Source: Petrolisthes cinctipes
Lineage: Eukaryota; Arthropoda; Malacostraca; Decapoda; Porcellanidae
Assembly (NCBI GenBank): GCA_033782935.1
Contig: JAWQEG010001225.1
Coordinates: 849,434 to 913,433, forward strand
Direction of reading: 5' to 3'
DNA: 64,000 nt
Shown here in pieces: positions 1 through 10,221 of this stretch (the stretch's first letter is position 1; the number at the start of each line of letters is the position of its first letter). The notes beneath the pieces are model-generated. The model worked only from the letters and a program-made list of their open reading frames with translations. It searched no databases and was not told the DNA's origin. Made by a program: the position numbers and the translations under genes.

Positions 1-1857
1 TTACTTCCTGTTTTTGTAAGGTTATGGAGAGAATCTTACTTAATCGTCTTGTGTACCGACTGCAGGATTGCCTTTCTCCATGGCTGTTTGGTTTCCTTTC
101 CCAGCAGAGCACACACCACTGCCTGATCGACCTGTATTCTTGCCACTCCAGGCACAGTGAGGTGGCATTTATTGACCTTCGAAGTGCCTTCGATGTTGCT
201 AATAGAGACGTCATGTTGGATCAACTGGTTGCATTTGGATGGAGGGTAATCTACTATGGTGGATTCCAGGTTACCTCAGTAACAGGACCTCCCGTGTGTG
301 GACTCAGTCCTTTGCACATTTTTCATCTTGGTACACCTCAAGGAGGTGTTCTCTGCCTATTTTTATTTAATATTCTGATGCATCGGTTGCTCACTTCTCT
401 CCCTGATATTCCTGGAACTACAATTACGTGCTATGCTGATGATATCAGTATTCATTCCACCTCACCAAGGGATCTCAAGCGGTTTCTTGACTCCTTTTCT
501 GTGGCCTCCTCTCTCGGTGGCATTATTGTCTCCAGATAAGAGCAGAATATTTACCTGTCACCTTCCTCAAGCTCGGCCAGTATTCACCATTGGAAGGACT
601 GTCATTCTCATGTGTTCCCAGAACCGCTACCTGGGTGTACCAATCAACATTTGGCCAGTTGACCCTGCCAAGCCTCAAGACCATCCCTTTGTCCAGGACT
701 TGTTGGGTCGTCTCCAGCGCCGACCATCTATATTCCTTTTATCCGTTCAGTTGTTGATTACCTCTCCCCTGCATTGATTTAACTTCCTAGGGCTACTCTG
801 GAAACTTTAGAGAAATTTCAGAATATAGATATGAGAATAATTCTCGGCAGTCCCATGTCGACCAGGATAGTGAATATGCAGCGTGAGTTGCATCTTCCCC
901 CATTAGTCGAAACAATTTACTCAAATGTTACTTGCTTCACTGCCAAGTGCCTCCATTTTCCATATCTTTCACCCCACTACTGGCATATAGTCAGGACTTC
1001 TCTTACTTAAACCAAACTCCCCTGTCCCTCCCATACTGCCTGCTGGATGTATTCTTAAGAATAAGGTCTGTTTCCTCTATGCTTCGTAGTCTTAATATAG
1101 ATATAATGGTTGTAGACATCCCCCCAGGGACCCCTTCGTGGATGCTACCAATACCTTATGTGAGCTTCACAATTACTTCCAAGTCGGAACTGCCTTCTCT
1201 GTAACCACTCTAACTAAACATTTTGTGAACTGTATGCCATTCTGGATGCTGTTAGTCTTGTTTGTCAACGTGGAGTGAATTCTGCCATTTTTTGTATCTC
1301 CAAACCTACCCTTCATTCCCTCTCTATTGTTCAGCCCACACACACTACTGTTGTTCAGCAGATTTTGTCGTTTTTGGCATTATTGCGTCATCGTAACTTG
1401 ACTGTCAAATTTTTATGGGTGCCAGACTCGCGAAGGAGGCCTGCCATCTGCCTCCTCGTGGTGTTGGACGTCGTCTCTCCCTAACATGTTTCCTCTATAG
1501 AGTCCGCTCCACTGCTCTTCTCCCTGTACGGCGGCGCAGTCTGTCTGCCAGCACAAATATTCCTACTGTCGTCGGGAACTCATGATTCGAAGGCACAATG
1601 TAGTCTCTGCTCGTTTGAGGCTTTGCTACCGGCCACCATGGCAGGTTGCTGGGATGCAGGGTGAGCCTTCCTTCACTGAGTATCGCTTGTGTTGAGCGCT
1701 TCGTGCTAACACTATAGAGCACTATTGCCTGGCCTGCTCCACTGTCCGACACTTGCTGCCCCAGGGCCTGCCACTTGATGTGGTTTGTCGACACCTGCTG
1801 AACCGCCATATTCTGGAGGAACTTCTGGTATGCCACCCTCGTTTTGAAGGATTAACG
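1..1857 (+). pseudogene. LINE-1a ORF2 remnant: reverse transcriptase and RNase H, copy A
   Basis: The RT core is readable at 24-539: DLRSAFD at the first catalytic block, GTPQGGVL, and the catalytic YADD at about 432-443. A 2-base deletion relative to copy C (TCTCC against TCTCTCC near 530) shifts the frame right after that block. A thumb-like stretch continues in other frames to about 1,200. Near 1,275-1,450 the RNase H-like pattern FCISKPTLHSL...VKFLWVPDS is visible, then a degraded Cys/His-bearing tail to about 1,857. Several stops and at least two frameshifts make it non-functional. Confidence 0.8.
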
Positions 1858-1914
1858 TAGTCATATGTAAATATTCGTCTGAATTTTCGTGTTTCTTTCT
1901 GTTATGCTTTCGTG

Positions 1915-2004
1915 ATGTGTGTGTGTGTGTGTGAGTGTGTATGTGTGTGTGTATGTGTGAGTGTATGTGTGAGTGTGTATGTGTGAGTGTGTATGTGTGA
2001 GTGT
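1915..2004 (+). repeat. GT-rich short tandem repeat in LINE-1a 3' UTR
   Basis: Alternating GTGTGT and ATGTGTGAG units sit between the last coding-like stretch and the poly(A) tail of LINE-1a. The tract differs in length in copies B (23,942-24,001) and C (55,727-55,790), as expected from slippage. Confidence 0.85.
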
Positions 2005-2094
2005 AGTCATTGGATGTTCATGTGTCCCGCTTACCCTTATGTTTTGTTGTCTCTCTTTTAATTGACACCATGGTTCAAAAAAAAAAAAAAAAAA

Positions 2095-2640
2095 TATATG
2101 CAGATGTTCTTAAGTCTTACAATATATTGGTCAGGATTCTCACCCACTTCCGGCTTGGAATCTCTAAATTTGACCCTATTACCGTCCTCAGTCAAGTTAA
2201 CTCTCTTCAACACTGTATTTTTAACCTGATCGTAGTCCAAGGCTGACGTATCTGAAATTCTTGAATACAAACTGAGAGCTGTACCCCTCAACAGAGTACT
2301 TAGTGCAGTTGCCCAAGTCTCTTTTGGCCACTCTTTTTGACTAGCGAATCGCTCAAATCTCAACAGGTAACTGTCTAATTCATCCTTACCTTCCACAAAC
2401 ACCGGAAGTTTGGGAGCCTTGGCTCGAACCACCTCTTGTGTTCCTCTCTCTGGTTGTGCTGATACTTCTAACTTCTTTAACTCGAGCTCATGTTTTCTCT
2501 GTGCTTCTCGATCTGCGACTTCCTTCATATCTCGTTCTGCTGCTTTTTCGGCTTCTCTTTCCATTCTCTCTTCTGCTTGAATTTCAGACACGAGTTTTCT
2601 TACCTCCTGGCCAATATCCAATTTCAACCAATGTTTCCAT
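2095..2640 (-). pseudogene. Gypsy-like LTR retrotransposon gag fragment, copy A
   Basis: Minus-strand reading gives a charged coiled-coil-like N-terminal part rich in Glu/Arg/Lys (SEIQAEERMEREAEKA), then a gag core with LPVFVEGKDELDSYLLRFER, a Trp-rich segment and PEVGENPDQYIVRLKNI. This pattern is typical of invertebrate Ty3/Gypsy gag with a SCAN-like core. The frame is cut at its C-terminal side by the LINE-1a poly(A) tail. No ATG opens the main frame; an ATG at 2,638-2,640 is in a neighbouring frame, suggesting a one-base shift close to the start. This copy is the only one of three that retains Trp where copies B and C have a stop. Capsid assembly would be the family role; this one is dead. 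Confidence 0.75.
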
Positions 2641-2702
2641 TCTATTCATTTTTATGGCACTTAACACACTGCAAGGTCTGCTTTATTCATCCAATACACC
2701 CG

Positions 2703-2720
2703 ATCCCAGTCAGGCCCCCA
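2703..2720 (-). other. Putative primer-binding site of the LTR element, copy A
   Basis: Just downstream (minus strand) of the LTR end, after one spacer base, lies TGGGGGCCTGACTGGGAT. It begins with TGG, as tRNA-primed sites do, and resembles tRNA-Pro-type primer-binding sites in its first seven and last five bases. It sits between the LTR and gag at the expected position. tRNA identity is inferred from similarity only. Confidence 0.5.
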
Positions 2721-2769
2721 TTGTCACAGATTCATTAGGATCGGGATTGATGAAGCACACCAAACACAG

Positions 2770-2778
2770 TTTTATATA
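2770..2778 (-). promoter_or_regulatory. TATA box of the LTR, copy A
   Basis: TATATAAAA on the minus strand within the LTR, upstream of the presumed R/U5 segment. The position relative to the LTR end and PBS fits an LTR promoter; activity is unknown. Equivalent boxes are at 24,767-24,775 and 56,557-56,565. Confidence 0.45.
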
Positions 2779-3054
2779 ATAGTTATCTTAATAGGCACAA
2801 ACCACCATTAACTAACACCACAATTTCCGATAAAATCCAACACCACCTCTCATCCCCACTGAACACAAGTAATAAATAACAGTTGAATATTAAACCCCAA
2901 CAAACACTCTAACCCCACTCATGACAAGTATAGGACCACCACTCCACACAGTGGGACAGTCTGGTAGCCCTCCTTCCTACAATAACAATAGGTAAGTAGG
3001 CAAAAGGCAGGTCGTCGCTCCTTCCACACACAGGTACCGTAGATAGGCGATAGA

Positions 3055-3356
3055 TGGGCAGCTCATTCCACCACACTGATAACGTAGCTGGGTGATAGGC
3101 AGGCAGCTCCTTTTCCACAACCAGCAGGTGGGCGATAGGCAGGCAGCTCATTCCCCACACTGATAGGTGGGTGATAGGCAGGCAGCTCATTCCCAACACT
3201 GATAGGTGGGTGATAGGCAGGCAGCTCCTTCCCCACAACCAGCAGGTGGGCGACAGGCAGGCATCTCCTTCCCCACACTGATAGGTGGGTGATAGGCAGA
3301 CAGTTCCTTCCCCACACTGATAGGTGGGCGATAGGCAGACAGTTCCTTTTCCATAC
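3055..3356 (+). repeat. 39-bp minisatellite in the LTR, copy A
   Basis: About seven units of a 39-bp repeat with two alternating subtypes (CCCCACACTGATAGG and CCCCACAACCAGCAGG). Because 39 is divisible by three it keeps open frames on the minus strand (13-residue periodic CLSPTYQCGEG-type peptide), but nothing else supports coding. Copies B and C have about seven and six units. Confidence 0.85.
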
Positions 3357-3447
3357 AGACAGAGATTCCTGTGCATCCCAGTCCGGACACCTTGGCTGGC
3401 TGGTGCGTTCTGCCAGTCACAGTTCAGGACTCGTCGGCTAAGTGTCA

Positions 3448-4137
3448 ATCAGCTCCACAAACAAGAAAACCACCTATCTGCCCAGTTCATGAAATTTGTT
3501 ACACTTGAGAAGATTTGTGTGTTAGTCTCTTCTCTTGGTTTGTCTCCTACTCCAGGTCGTTCATCTGCCTCTACTCTCCGGAGACTTCTTCCTCCAAGCA
3601 TAGGGTTCGCTCTTAATGTCATCTCCTGGAGCGTCTCTGGTATCATCAGTTATGTTAAACTCAGTCAACTCATAGTCTATGTTTTTCCTCATCATCCGAG
3701 TATTTTCTTTCTCCAGGAAGTATTTCCAGGATGGTCTCTCACCTCTGGACAAACTCTTAACTTGCATACTTAGCCTCTAGCCACATCACCTTCTTCTGTA
3801 CCTCCACCGATCTTGACATGACCTTTCAGCTTCAGGAAGGTACTCTGGATCTCATCCTCACTTCTGGACTGATAACATCTCAGAACCAGTGCTCCATGGT
3901 GTCAGTTTTATTCTCTATTCATGTCACACTTTGGCTTCATTATATTCTACCTGCTTGGTTTACTGCTCCTGCCACTCGTTTACATATTGCTGTGCCTGTA
4001 AATCATTATATTCTACCTGCTGGGTCTACTGCTCCTGCCACTCGTTTACATATTGCTGTGCCTGTAAATCATTATATTCTACCTGCTGGGTCTGATGCTC
4101 CTGCCACTCGTTTACATATTGCTGTGCCTGGAAATCA
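3448..4137 (+). pseudogene. LINE-1b endonuclease fragment, copy A
   Basis: Protein-level similarity to the LINE-1a endonuclease is visible without tools: LNVISWSVSGI against LDVISWNICGI, FLQEVFPGW against FLQEAFPGW, then TFQLQEGTLDLILTSGLITSQ against GGTLDYVVSSGLIASQ. The part between these blocks is deleted, including the GDFNARH motif seen in LINE-1a, and the Asp of the SDH motif is lost (SIHVTLW). It is therefore a diverged, internally deleted relative. It is interrupted on the left by the LTR and on the right by the hAT-like element. Confidence 0.7.
3938..4135 (+). repeat. Three tandem 66-bp units in LINE-1b, copy A
   Basis: The segment encoding YILPAGSTAPATRLHIAVP is repeated exactly three times with a 66-bp period (3,938; 4,004; 4,070). 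The period is a multiple of three, so the frame is kept. Other copies have two (B, and fragment D) and one (C). Confidence 0.95.
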
Positions 4138-4668
4138 AGAGTGGGCAACCTTTGTACAGTAGAACAAAGGTCAGATGAGTCTTTCTGAAGCATGTCGAAG
4201 GCAGCAGTGACAAACGAGAACCACAAAGTGGTTTTGTACAAAACATTTATTGAAAAACAACCATACAATTTAGTGAGATGGTTTGGTGACATTGTTCATT
4301 GAAGAGTGTTGTTGGTAAACATACAAATTAGTGTGATGGTTGGTTCTACTTGCCATAAACAATTGTTTCAATGTTCAGTTCAATGGATGAGAAACACAAC
4401 AGAAGAATATTATTGAGGTGACAGTCCGAGAGCTGATAATGAAGGTGAGACTTGGTGACCAGAGTACCAAGTAGCCTTGACTTGGAGAGAGTGCAGGGTT
4501 GACAAACAGTAATTGTCTCGGGCTGGACGATAGGCCTTCATGGGCCAGATTTGGCCTGCGGGCCAAGGTTGGCCACCCCTTGCAGGCCGGATTCCATTAT
4601 TAATTCGGAGTATGTTCACGGGCCACACAATATGCCTCTGTGGGCCGAATGTTACCCGCTCCTACTCT
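4138..4668. mobile_element. hAT-like non-autonomous element, copy A
   Basis: About 530 bp interrupts LINE-1b between IAVPGN and the SLMDILF stretch that resumes at 4,669. Ends are imperfect inverted repeats (AGAGTGGGCAACC on the left; complement of GTTACCCGCTCCTACTCT on the right), and the right part has GGCC-rich text (GGGCCAGATTTGGCCTGCGG) commonly seen in hAT-derived repeats. No transposase ORF is present. I could not identify a clean 8-bp target duplication, so the class is tentative. It recurs at 26,066-26,596, 35,067-35,595 and 57,744-58,272. Confidence 0.45.
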
Positions 4669-4835
4669 AAGTATAGCCTGATGGACATCTTATTTTTGAC
4701 TCATATATTACTTACTATTTACCTTTCTTTGCCGGACCAGTTATACTCTGATCTTTTCTTTGCCAGTCATGTCGTTTACAAGTTATTTGTCTCCCAGACA
4801 CACCTCCAACTTCGTTGTACCGCCCATTCATAGAT
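4669..4835 (+). pseudogene. LINE-1b fragment right of the hAT-like insertion, copy A
   Basis: SLMDILFLTH...LPDQLYSDLFFASHVVYKLFVSQTHLQLRCTAHS corresponds residue by residue to the LINE-1a linker after the endonuclease (SPEQLYSDLVSANHDFYRLSVSWPHLQHCHTAHS, about 21,300-21,407). This shows that the material between 4,138 and 4,668 is an insertion. LINE-1b similarity fades shortly after. Confidence 0.7.
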
Positions 4836-4942
4836 GCTTTACACAAGAGAGTTTTATACAGAGTAGTTGACAGTAACACTCTGTTCTTAGTTCATGAGAG
4901 AGAGAAACAAAAATTGTATATATATATTGTATAAGTGACAGG

Positions 4943-4991
<49 letters not shown>

Positions 4992-5101
4992 TGTGTGTTG
5001 GGTTCGTACTATCCCTATCGTTGTAAAATTATTGACCATTAAATTCCTTCATGACTAACTTGGAATACTGTATGAAGGTAAAACTAATTGTGTGGTTAAT
5101 G

Positions 5102-5144
<43 letters not shown>

Positions 5145-5366
5145 ACCAATCTGAAATGCTTGTGATCCTCCCTAGATACAGAAAAGTTGTTTGGTAATTG
5201 TTAAACTAATATGGATCAATTGTCAGACTTAAAATAAAGTATTCTACTTTGATTTGCAAGAAGTAAGAACACAATAATTTACAAACGATTAAATTACTCG
5301 CAGTACACTGGAGTTCATTATGTAATATGTTTTATCTCTTCCTCCACTGTCCCTACGGATGCCACC
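4836..5366. repeat. Gene-free stretch with two GT microsatellites
   Basis: Contains (GT)n at about 4,949-4,989 and 5,100-5,144 in AT-rich sequence. I see no coding region. In copy C about 370 bp including the first GT tract is deleted (junction near 58,320). Confidence 0.8.
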
Positions 5367-5700
5367 ATGACACTATGTCAAGGCCACACACACATTGACA
5401 CACATACATTATTACAAGGCCACACACACATTGACACTCATACATTATTTCAAGGCAACACACACATTAACACACATACATTATTACAAGGCCACACACA
5501 CATTAACACACATACATTATTACAAGGCCACACACACATTAACACACATACATTATTACAAGGCCACACACACATTTAACACATATACATTATTACAAGG
5601 CCACACACACATTAACACATATACATTATTACAAGGCCACACACACATTAACACACATACACTAATACAAAGCCAAACACACATTAACACACATACAGTA
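5367..5700. repeat. 36-bp minisatellite, copy A (about 9 units)
   Basis: Unit ACATTATTACAAGGCCACAC followed by ACACATTAACACACAT, 36 bp, nine or so units with point variants. The 36-bp period keeps an open frame (HINTHTLLQGHT-type 12-residue repeat), which is a by-product. The same family is at 27,290-27,705, 58,605-58,715 and 60,165-60,410, with single relics near 7,835 and 39,985. Confidence 0.9.
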
Positions 5701-6087
5701 TATAAAACCAATAGAGGCTTTGCTCTATGTCTTTCATGTATGTTTATCTTTTCTTGTAACACTATATGATCATATTTTCTCTGTATATGTGACATGTATT
5801 TTTTTATTGCATTATATTTTGTCCAATAACATTGGCATGCATTCCACTAAGATCACATATTATAACCTGAGTTTGTCATGAGAGATAATTACTTATATCT
5901 TTATATTTTAATTAAGTATTAATTAACAAGCAGTATTAATTAGTATGCATTATGTCTGTTCTTTTGAATCACTGTTTGGGATCCGTCACTCTTATTTACA
6001 TATTGTCGAACATTCACATCGCTTATTATAGGAAAAATTAGTATATATTCTTTACTGTTACAGCAAAGTGATAGAAGAGGGTTTCAA
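5701..6087. other. AT-rich spacer, no gene seen
   Basis: Low-complexity AT-rich DNA shared nearly identically with copies B and C. No ORF, splice or RNA signal that I can support. Confidence 0.6.
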
Positions 6088-7303
<1,216 letters not shown>

Positions 7304-7401
7304 AAGGGGGTGCGGGAGTAGGGGACAGGCTTTCTACCCACGCCAGGGAGGGACAGGCTTGGCGTTGGTAGAAAGCCTGTCTCCTATTCCCGCACCCCCC
7401 T
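7304..7401. repeat. Long imperfect palindrome, copy A
   Basis: Left arm 7,304-7,345 (AAGGGGGTGCGGGAGTAGGG...) is complementary to right arm 7,360-7,401 over 42 bp with about four mismatches, around a 14-base loop. The core GACAGGCTTTCTACC / GGTAGAAAGCCTGTC is perfect. The duplicate is at 39,450-39,547. Confidence 0.9.
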
Positions 7402-7570
7402 AAATCCCCCCCAAGCCTGTCTCCTTTTCCCGCACCCCCCTAAATCCCCTCCAAGCCTGTCCCCCTACTCCTGCACCCCTCTAACACCCCAACAAGCCTG
7501 TCCCCCTACTCCCACACCCCCCTGAATCCCCCCCCTCCCAAACCTGTCCCCCTATTCCCGCACCCACTTA
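7402..7570. repeat. C-rich degenerate tandem repeat, copy A
   Basis: Units of about 40-50 bp of the form CCCCCTAAATCC...AAGCCTGTCCCCCTACTCCCGCA repeat the right arm of the neighbouring palindrome. Many C runs of four or more on the plus strand mean G runs on the minus strand. Confidence 0.85.
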
Positions 7571-8222
7571 ATTAAAACTGTTTACTGAGGGGTTACTACC
7601 ATGGCTGGGCACCATGGTGGGGAGTTGGGCTGGCCTGGCTGACGTTCGGGAGAGTATCTCATCAGAGATAGATACCAGAACAGAAACCCTGCAACTTTAT
7701 TTTATTTTATTTTTGTTTTAACATTCTACGGTAAAATGGTAAACATATAATAACATTGGCAAGCGTTCCTCTAAGAACACATATTATTATAACCTGATTA
7801 TTATACTTATTATAACCTAACTCACTCACACTATTACAGTGCTACACACACATTAACACACATACAGTATATAAAACCAATAGAGGCTTAGCTCTATGTC
7901 TTTCATGTATGTTTATCTTTTCTTGTAACACTACATGATCATATTTTCTCTGTATGTGTGACATGTATTATTTTATTGCATTATATTTTGTCTAATAACA
8001 TGAGAGAAAAATATTATTACTTATATCTTTATATTTTAATTAAGTATTAATTAACATTTCAGTATGAACATAATACATCTAGCATGCAGTATGTGTGTTC
8101 TTTTAAATCACTGTTTGGGATATGACACTCTTATTTTCATATTGTCTATTAGTAATATTATTTATTGTAGGTAAAAAGAGTATATATTCCTTACTGTTAT
8201 AGCAAGGTGATGTAGAAAGTTT

Positions 8223-8224
<2 letters not shown>
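7571..8224. other. Spacer with one relic of the 36-bp unit, no gene seen
   Basis: AT-rich sequence; near 7,830-7,870 is one diverged 36-bp unit followed by TATATAAAACCAATAGAGG, the same flank that follows the array at 5,700. This suggests that 7,830-8,220 is an old duplicate of 5,690-6,090. No gene is evident. Confidence 0.6.
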
Positions 8225-8292
<68 letters not shown>

Positions 8293-8319
8293 GGTCTGTT
8301 GCTGTCTGTGTTTCTATGT

Positions 8320-8386
<67 letters not shown>

Positions 8387-8405
8387 GCTGTCTGTGTTTC
8401 TATGT

Positions 8406-8474
<69 letters not shown>
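8225..8474. repeat. Three CT arrays with a conserved spacer, copy A
   Basis: Tracts at about 8,225-8,288, 8,321-8,383 and 8,408-8,474 are separated by GTTGCTGTCTGTGTTTCTAT-type spacers, a higher-order repeat. Copy B (40,367-40,743) has five tracts. Confidence 0.95.
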
Positions 8475-8480
<6 letters not shown>

Positions 8481-8584
8481 GTGGAAATGTCCTGATAATG
8501 TGAAAACCATAAATATATTAGTTTATTTTTTGGATACATCCTGTGATAAGTCTTGCAAGCAGTCTTATGTACTGTAGAATGGAG

Positions 8585-8607
8585 GGTTAGGTTAGGTTAG
8601 GTTAGGT
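8585..8607. repeat. (TTAGG)4 telomere-type repeat, copy A
   Basis: Four perfect TTAGG units directly before the polypurine domain; five at 40,855-40,881 in copy B. This is an interstitial copy of the arthropod telomere motif. Confidence 0.9.
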
Positions 8608-8612
8608 GTGTG

Positions 8613-9505
8613 TGGGGAAGGAGAGAGGAAGGAGAGAGTGATGGGGGTGTGAGGGGAAGGAAAGAGGAAGGAGAGAGTGATGGGGGAGGAAGGAGAGAGG
8701 AAGGATAGAGGGTAGGATTTGTGAGGGGTAGGATAGAGGAAGGATGTGTGAGAGGAAGGAGAGAGGAAGGATGTGTGAGGGGAAGGAAAGAGGAAGGATG
8801 GAGGGGAAGGGAGAAGATGTGTAGGGAAGGGAAGGGAAAGGAAGGGTAGGTAGGGTAAAGGAAGGGAGGGGAGAGGAGGAGTAGGAAAGGGAAGGGAAGG
8901 GTAGATAGGGTAAAATAAAGGGAGGGAGAAGAGGGGTAGGGAGGAAAAGGGAAGGGTAGGGTAGGTAGGGTAAAAGAAGGGGTGGGAGAGGGAGGGGAAG
9001 GGAGAAGAGGAGTAGGGAAGAAAAGGGAAGGGTAGGGTAGGTATGGTAAAGGAAGGGGAAGGGAGAGGGAGGGGAAGGGAAGGGAAGGGAAGGTAAGGGT
9101 AGGTATGGTAAAAGAAGGGGAAGGGAGAGGGAGAGGGAGGGGAAGGGAAGGGAAGGGTAGGGTAGGTATGGTAAAGGAAGGGGAAGGGAGAGGGAGGGGA
9201 AGGGAGAAGAGGGGTAAGGAAGGGAAGGGTAGGTAGGGTGAAGGAAGGGGAGGGAGAGGGAGAAGGATAGGGAAGGGAGGAGAGGAATAGGGTAGGGAGG
9301 GGAACAGTAAGTATGGTAAAGGAAGGGGAGGGAGAGGGAGGGTACAGAAGTAGAAGGGAGAAAAGGGGTAGGGAAGTGAGGGAAGGAGAGGGATAGGGAA
9401 GAATAGGTAGGGTAAAGGAAGGGAGGGACAGGGACGAATAGGAGAATGTAAAGGAGGGAAGAGAAGGAAGGATAAGAGACGGTAAAGCAGGGGAAGGGAT
9501 AAAAA
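8613..9505. repeat. Purine-rich tandem domain, copy A
   Basis: Nearly 900 bp dominated on the plus strand by GGAAGG, GGGAAGGGAAGGGTAGG and GGAGAGGGAGG with few pyrimidines (mostly T in GGTAGGTAGGGTAAA). Three overlapping Pro/Ser/Leu ORFs on the minus strand are composition artefacts. The copy at 40,889-41,640 is about 140 bp shorter. Confidence 0.9.
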
Positions 9506-9691
9506 ATGAATGTATACAACACAATACAAACAGTAACAGACCAGTTGGTCCTTTAGAGGCTGTTTTGATTCTAAGGTGCTAACTAATAGTAGAGATAATG
9601 AATAAAATAGTAATAATAATAATAATAATGAATAAAATAATACTTGCAACAAATCTTGAACCATTACAAGAAAAGGTACCAAAATTGGGTT

Positions 9692-9694
9692 TGT

Positions 9695-9736
<42 letters not shown>

Positions 9737-9985
9737 AGTTGTTGTTGTTGTTGTTGTTCTTGTTGTTGTTGTACTGGACCAAGACCAATTAAAGGTGTAA
9801 TATACTTATGGTTCATTGGATCACTTTGATTCCATTGAAGTATACCAACAAACAGGACCACATTAACATAAATAATAGTGTTCTGTTGCTTGGAATAGTG
9901 TGGAGGAATCAGTTGTTCCAGATTTACCAACACTGTACTACTCCTCTTTAACTTCCTGGCTATCTGTTGGTATATTTCTAAAGCC
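9692..9985 (-). repeat. Dispersed repeat with (GTT)n/poly-Gln frame, copy A
   Basis: A (GTT)n tract (9,692-9,770) is followed by a segment whose minus-strand frame reads LEQLIPPHYSKQQN...VLFVGILQWNQ. The same peptide pattern is recoverable at 63,390-63,480 in the intron of the secreted-protein gene, and a nucleotide-level relative lies at 63,660-63,700. I treat it as an old interspersed repeat rather than a gene. The poly-Gln tract is 24 or more codons here and 9-10 in copy B. Confidence 0.55.
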
Positions 9986-10104
9986 ACTTTATTTATTTAT
10001 TAATATAAGTAACAAGGAAGCACTACCATCTTGTATTACCATTATAATGTTATATTTCATTCAATATAATTTAATGTAAAATATAACATTGTGCAAAATC
10101 TTAT

Positions 10105-10221
10105 TATAGTAAACACACACATACACACACACACATATCCTAATAGTATACACACATATGTATTAACACACACACATACCCTAATAGTATACACACATAT
10201 GTATTAACACACACACACACA
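10105..10221. repeat. 43-bp minisatellite left of LINE-2, copy A
   Basis: About two to three units of TAATAGTATACACACATATG-TATTAACACACACACATACCC. The same unit continues on the other side of LINE-2 from 13,435. Copy B has about five units (42,190-42,435). Confidence 0.85.

Larger units (their letters stand above)
1..2094 (+). mobile_element. LINE-1a, copy A (3' part; 5' part lies left of the window)
   Basis: This is the 3' portion of a non-LTR retrotransposon: the window opens inside the reverse transcriptase and continues through an RNase H-like region and a short 3' UTR to a poly(A) run at 2,077-2,094. The identical arrangement is found at 22,060-24,094 and 53,818-55,883, where the 5' part is also present. 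RNase H after RT is a feature of the I/Jockey-type non-LTR superfamilies; the exact clade is not resolved. The poly(A) tail lies inside a minus-strand Gypsy-like gag remnant, so this element inserted after the LTR element. Confidence 0.8.
2722..3447 (-). mobile_element. LTR of the Gypsy-like element, copy A
   Basis: On the minus strand the segment begins TGACAC and ends TGTGACA, obeying the TG...CA rule, and is followed by a primer-binding site and gag. A TATATAAAA box lies about 50 bases before its end. Its outer half contains a 39-bp minisatellite. It interrupts the endonuclease reading frame of LINE-1b, which resumes at 3,448. The partner LTR, pol and env-side sequences are absent from the window. 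Length is 726 bp here against 723 and 677 bp in copies B and C, the difference coming largely from minisatellite units. Confidence 0.6.

Noticed and set aside
2909..3448. 179-codon minus-strand ORF with a CLSPTYQCGEG 13-residue repeat
   Set aside because: Generated by the 39-bp minisatellite in the LTR; no conserved start, no known family, and unit number varies.
5367..5700. CRISPR-like array
   Set aside because: Repeats are contiguous 36-bp units without unique spacers, in a eukaryotic context.
8592..9682. Three overlapping Pro/Ser/Leu-rich minus-strand ORFs of 306-361 codons (and three at 40,867-41,674)
   Set aside because: They are all three frames of one purine-rich tandem repeat; absence of stops follows from composition, and lengths change with repeat number between copies.
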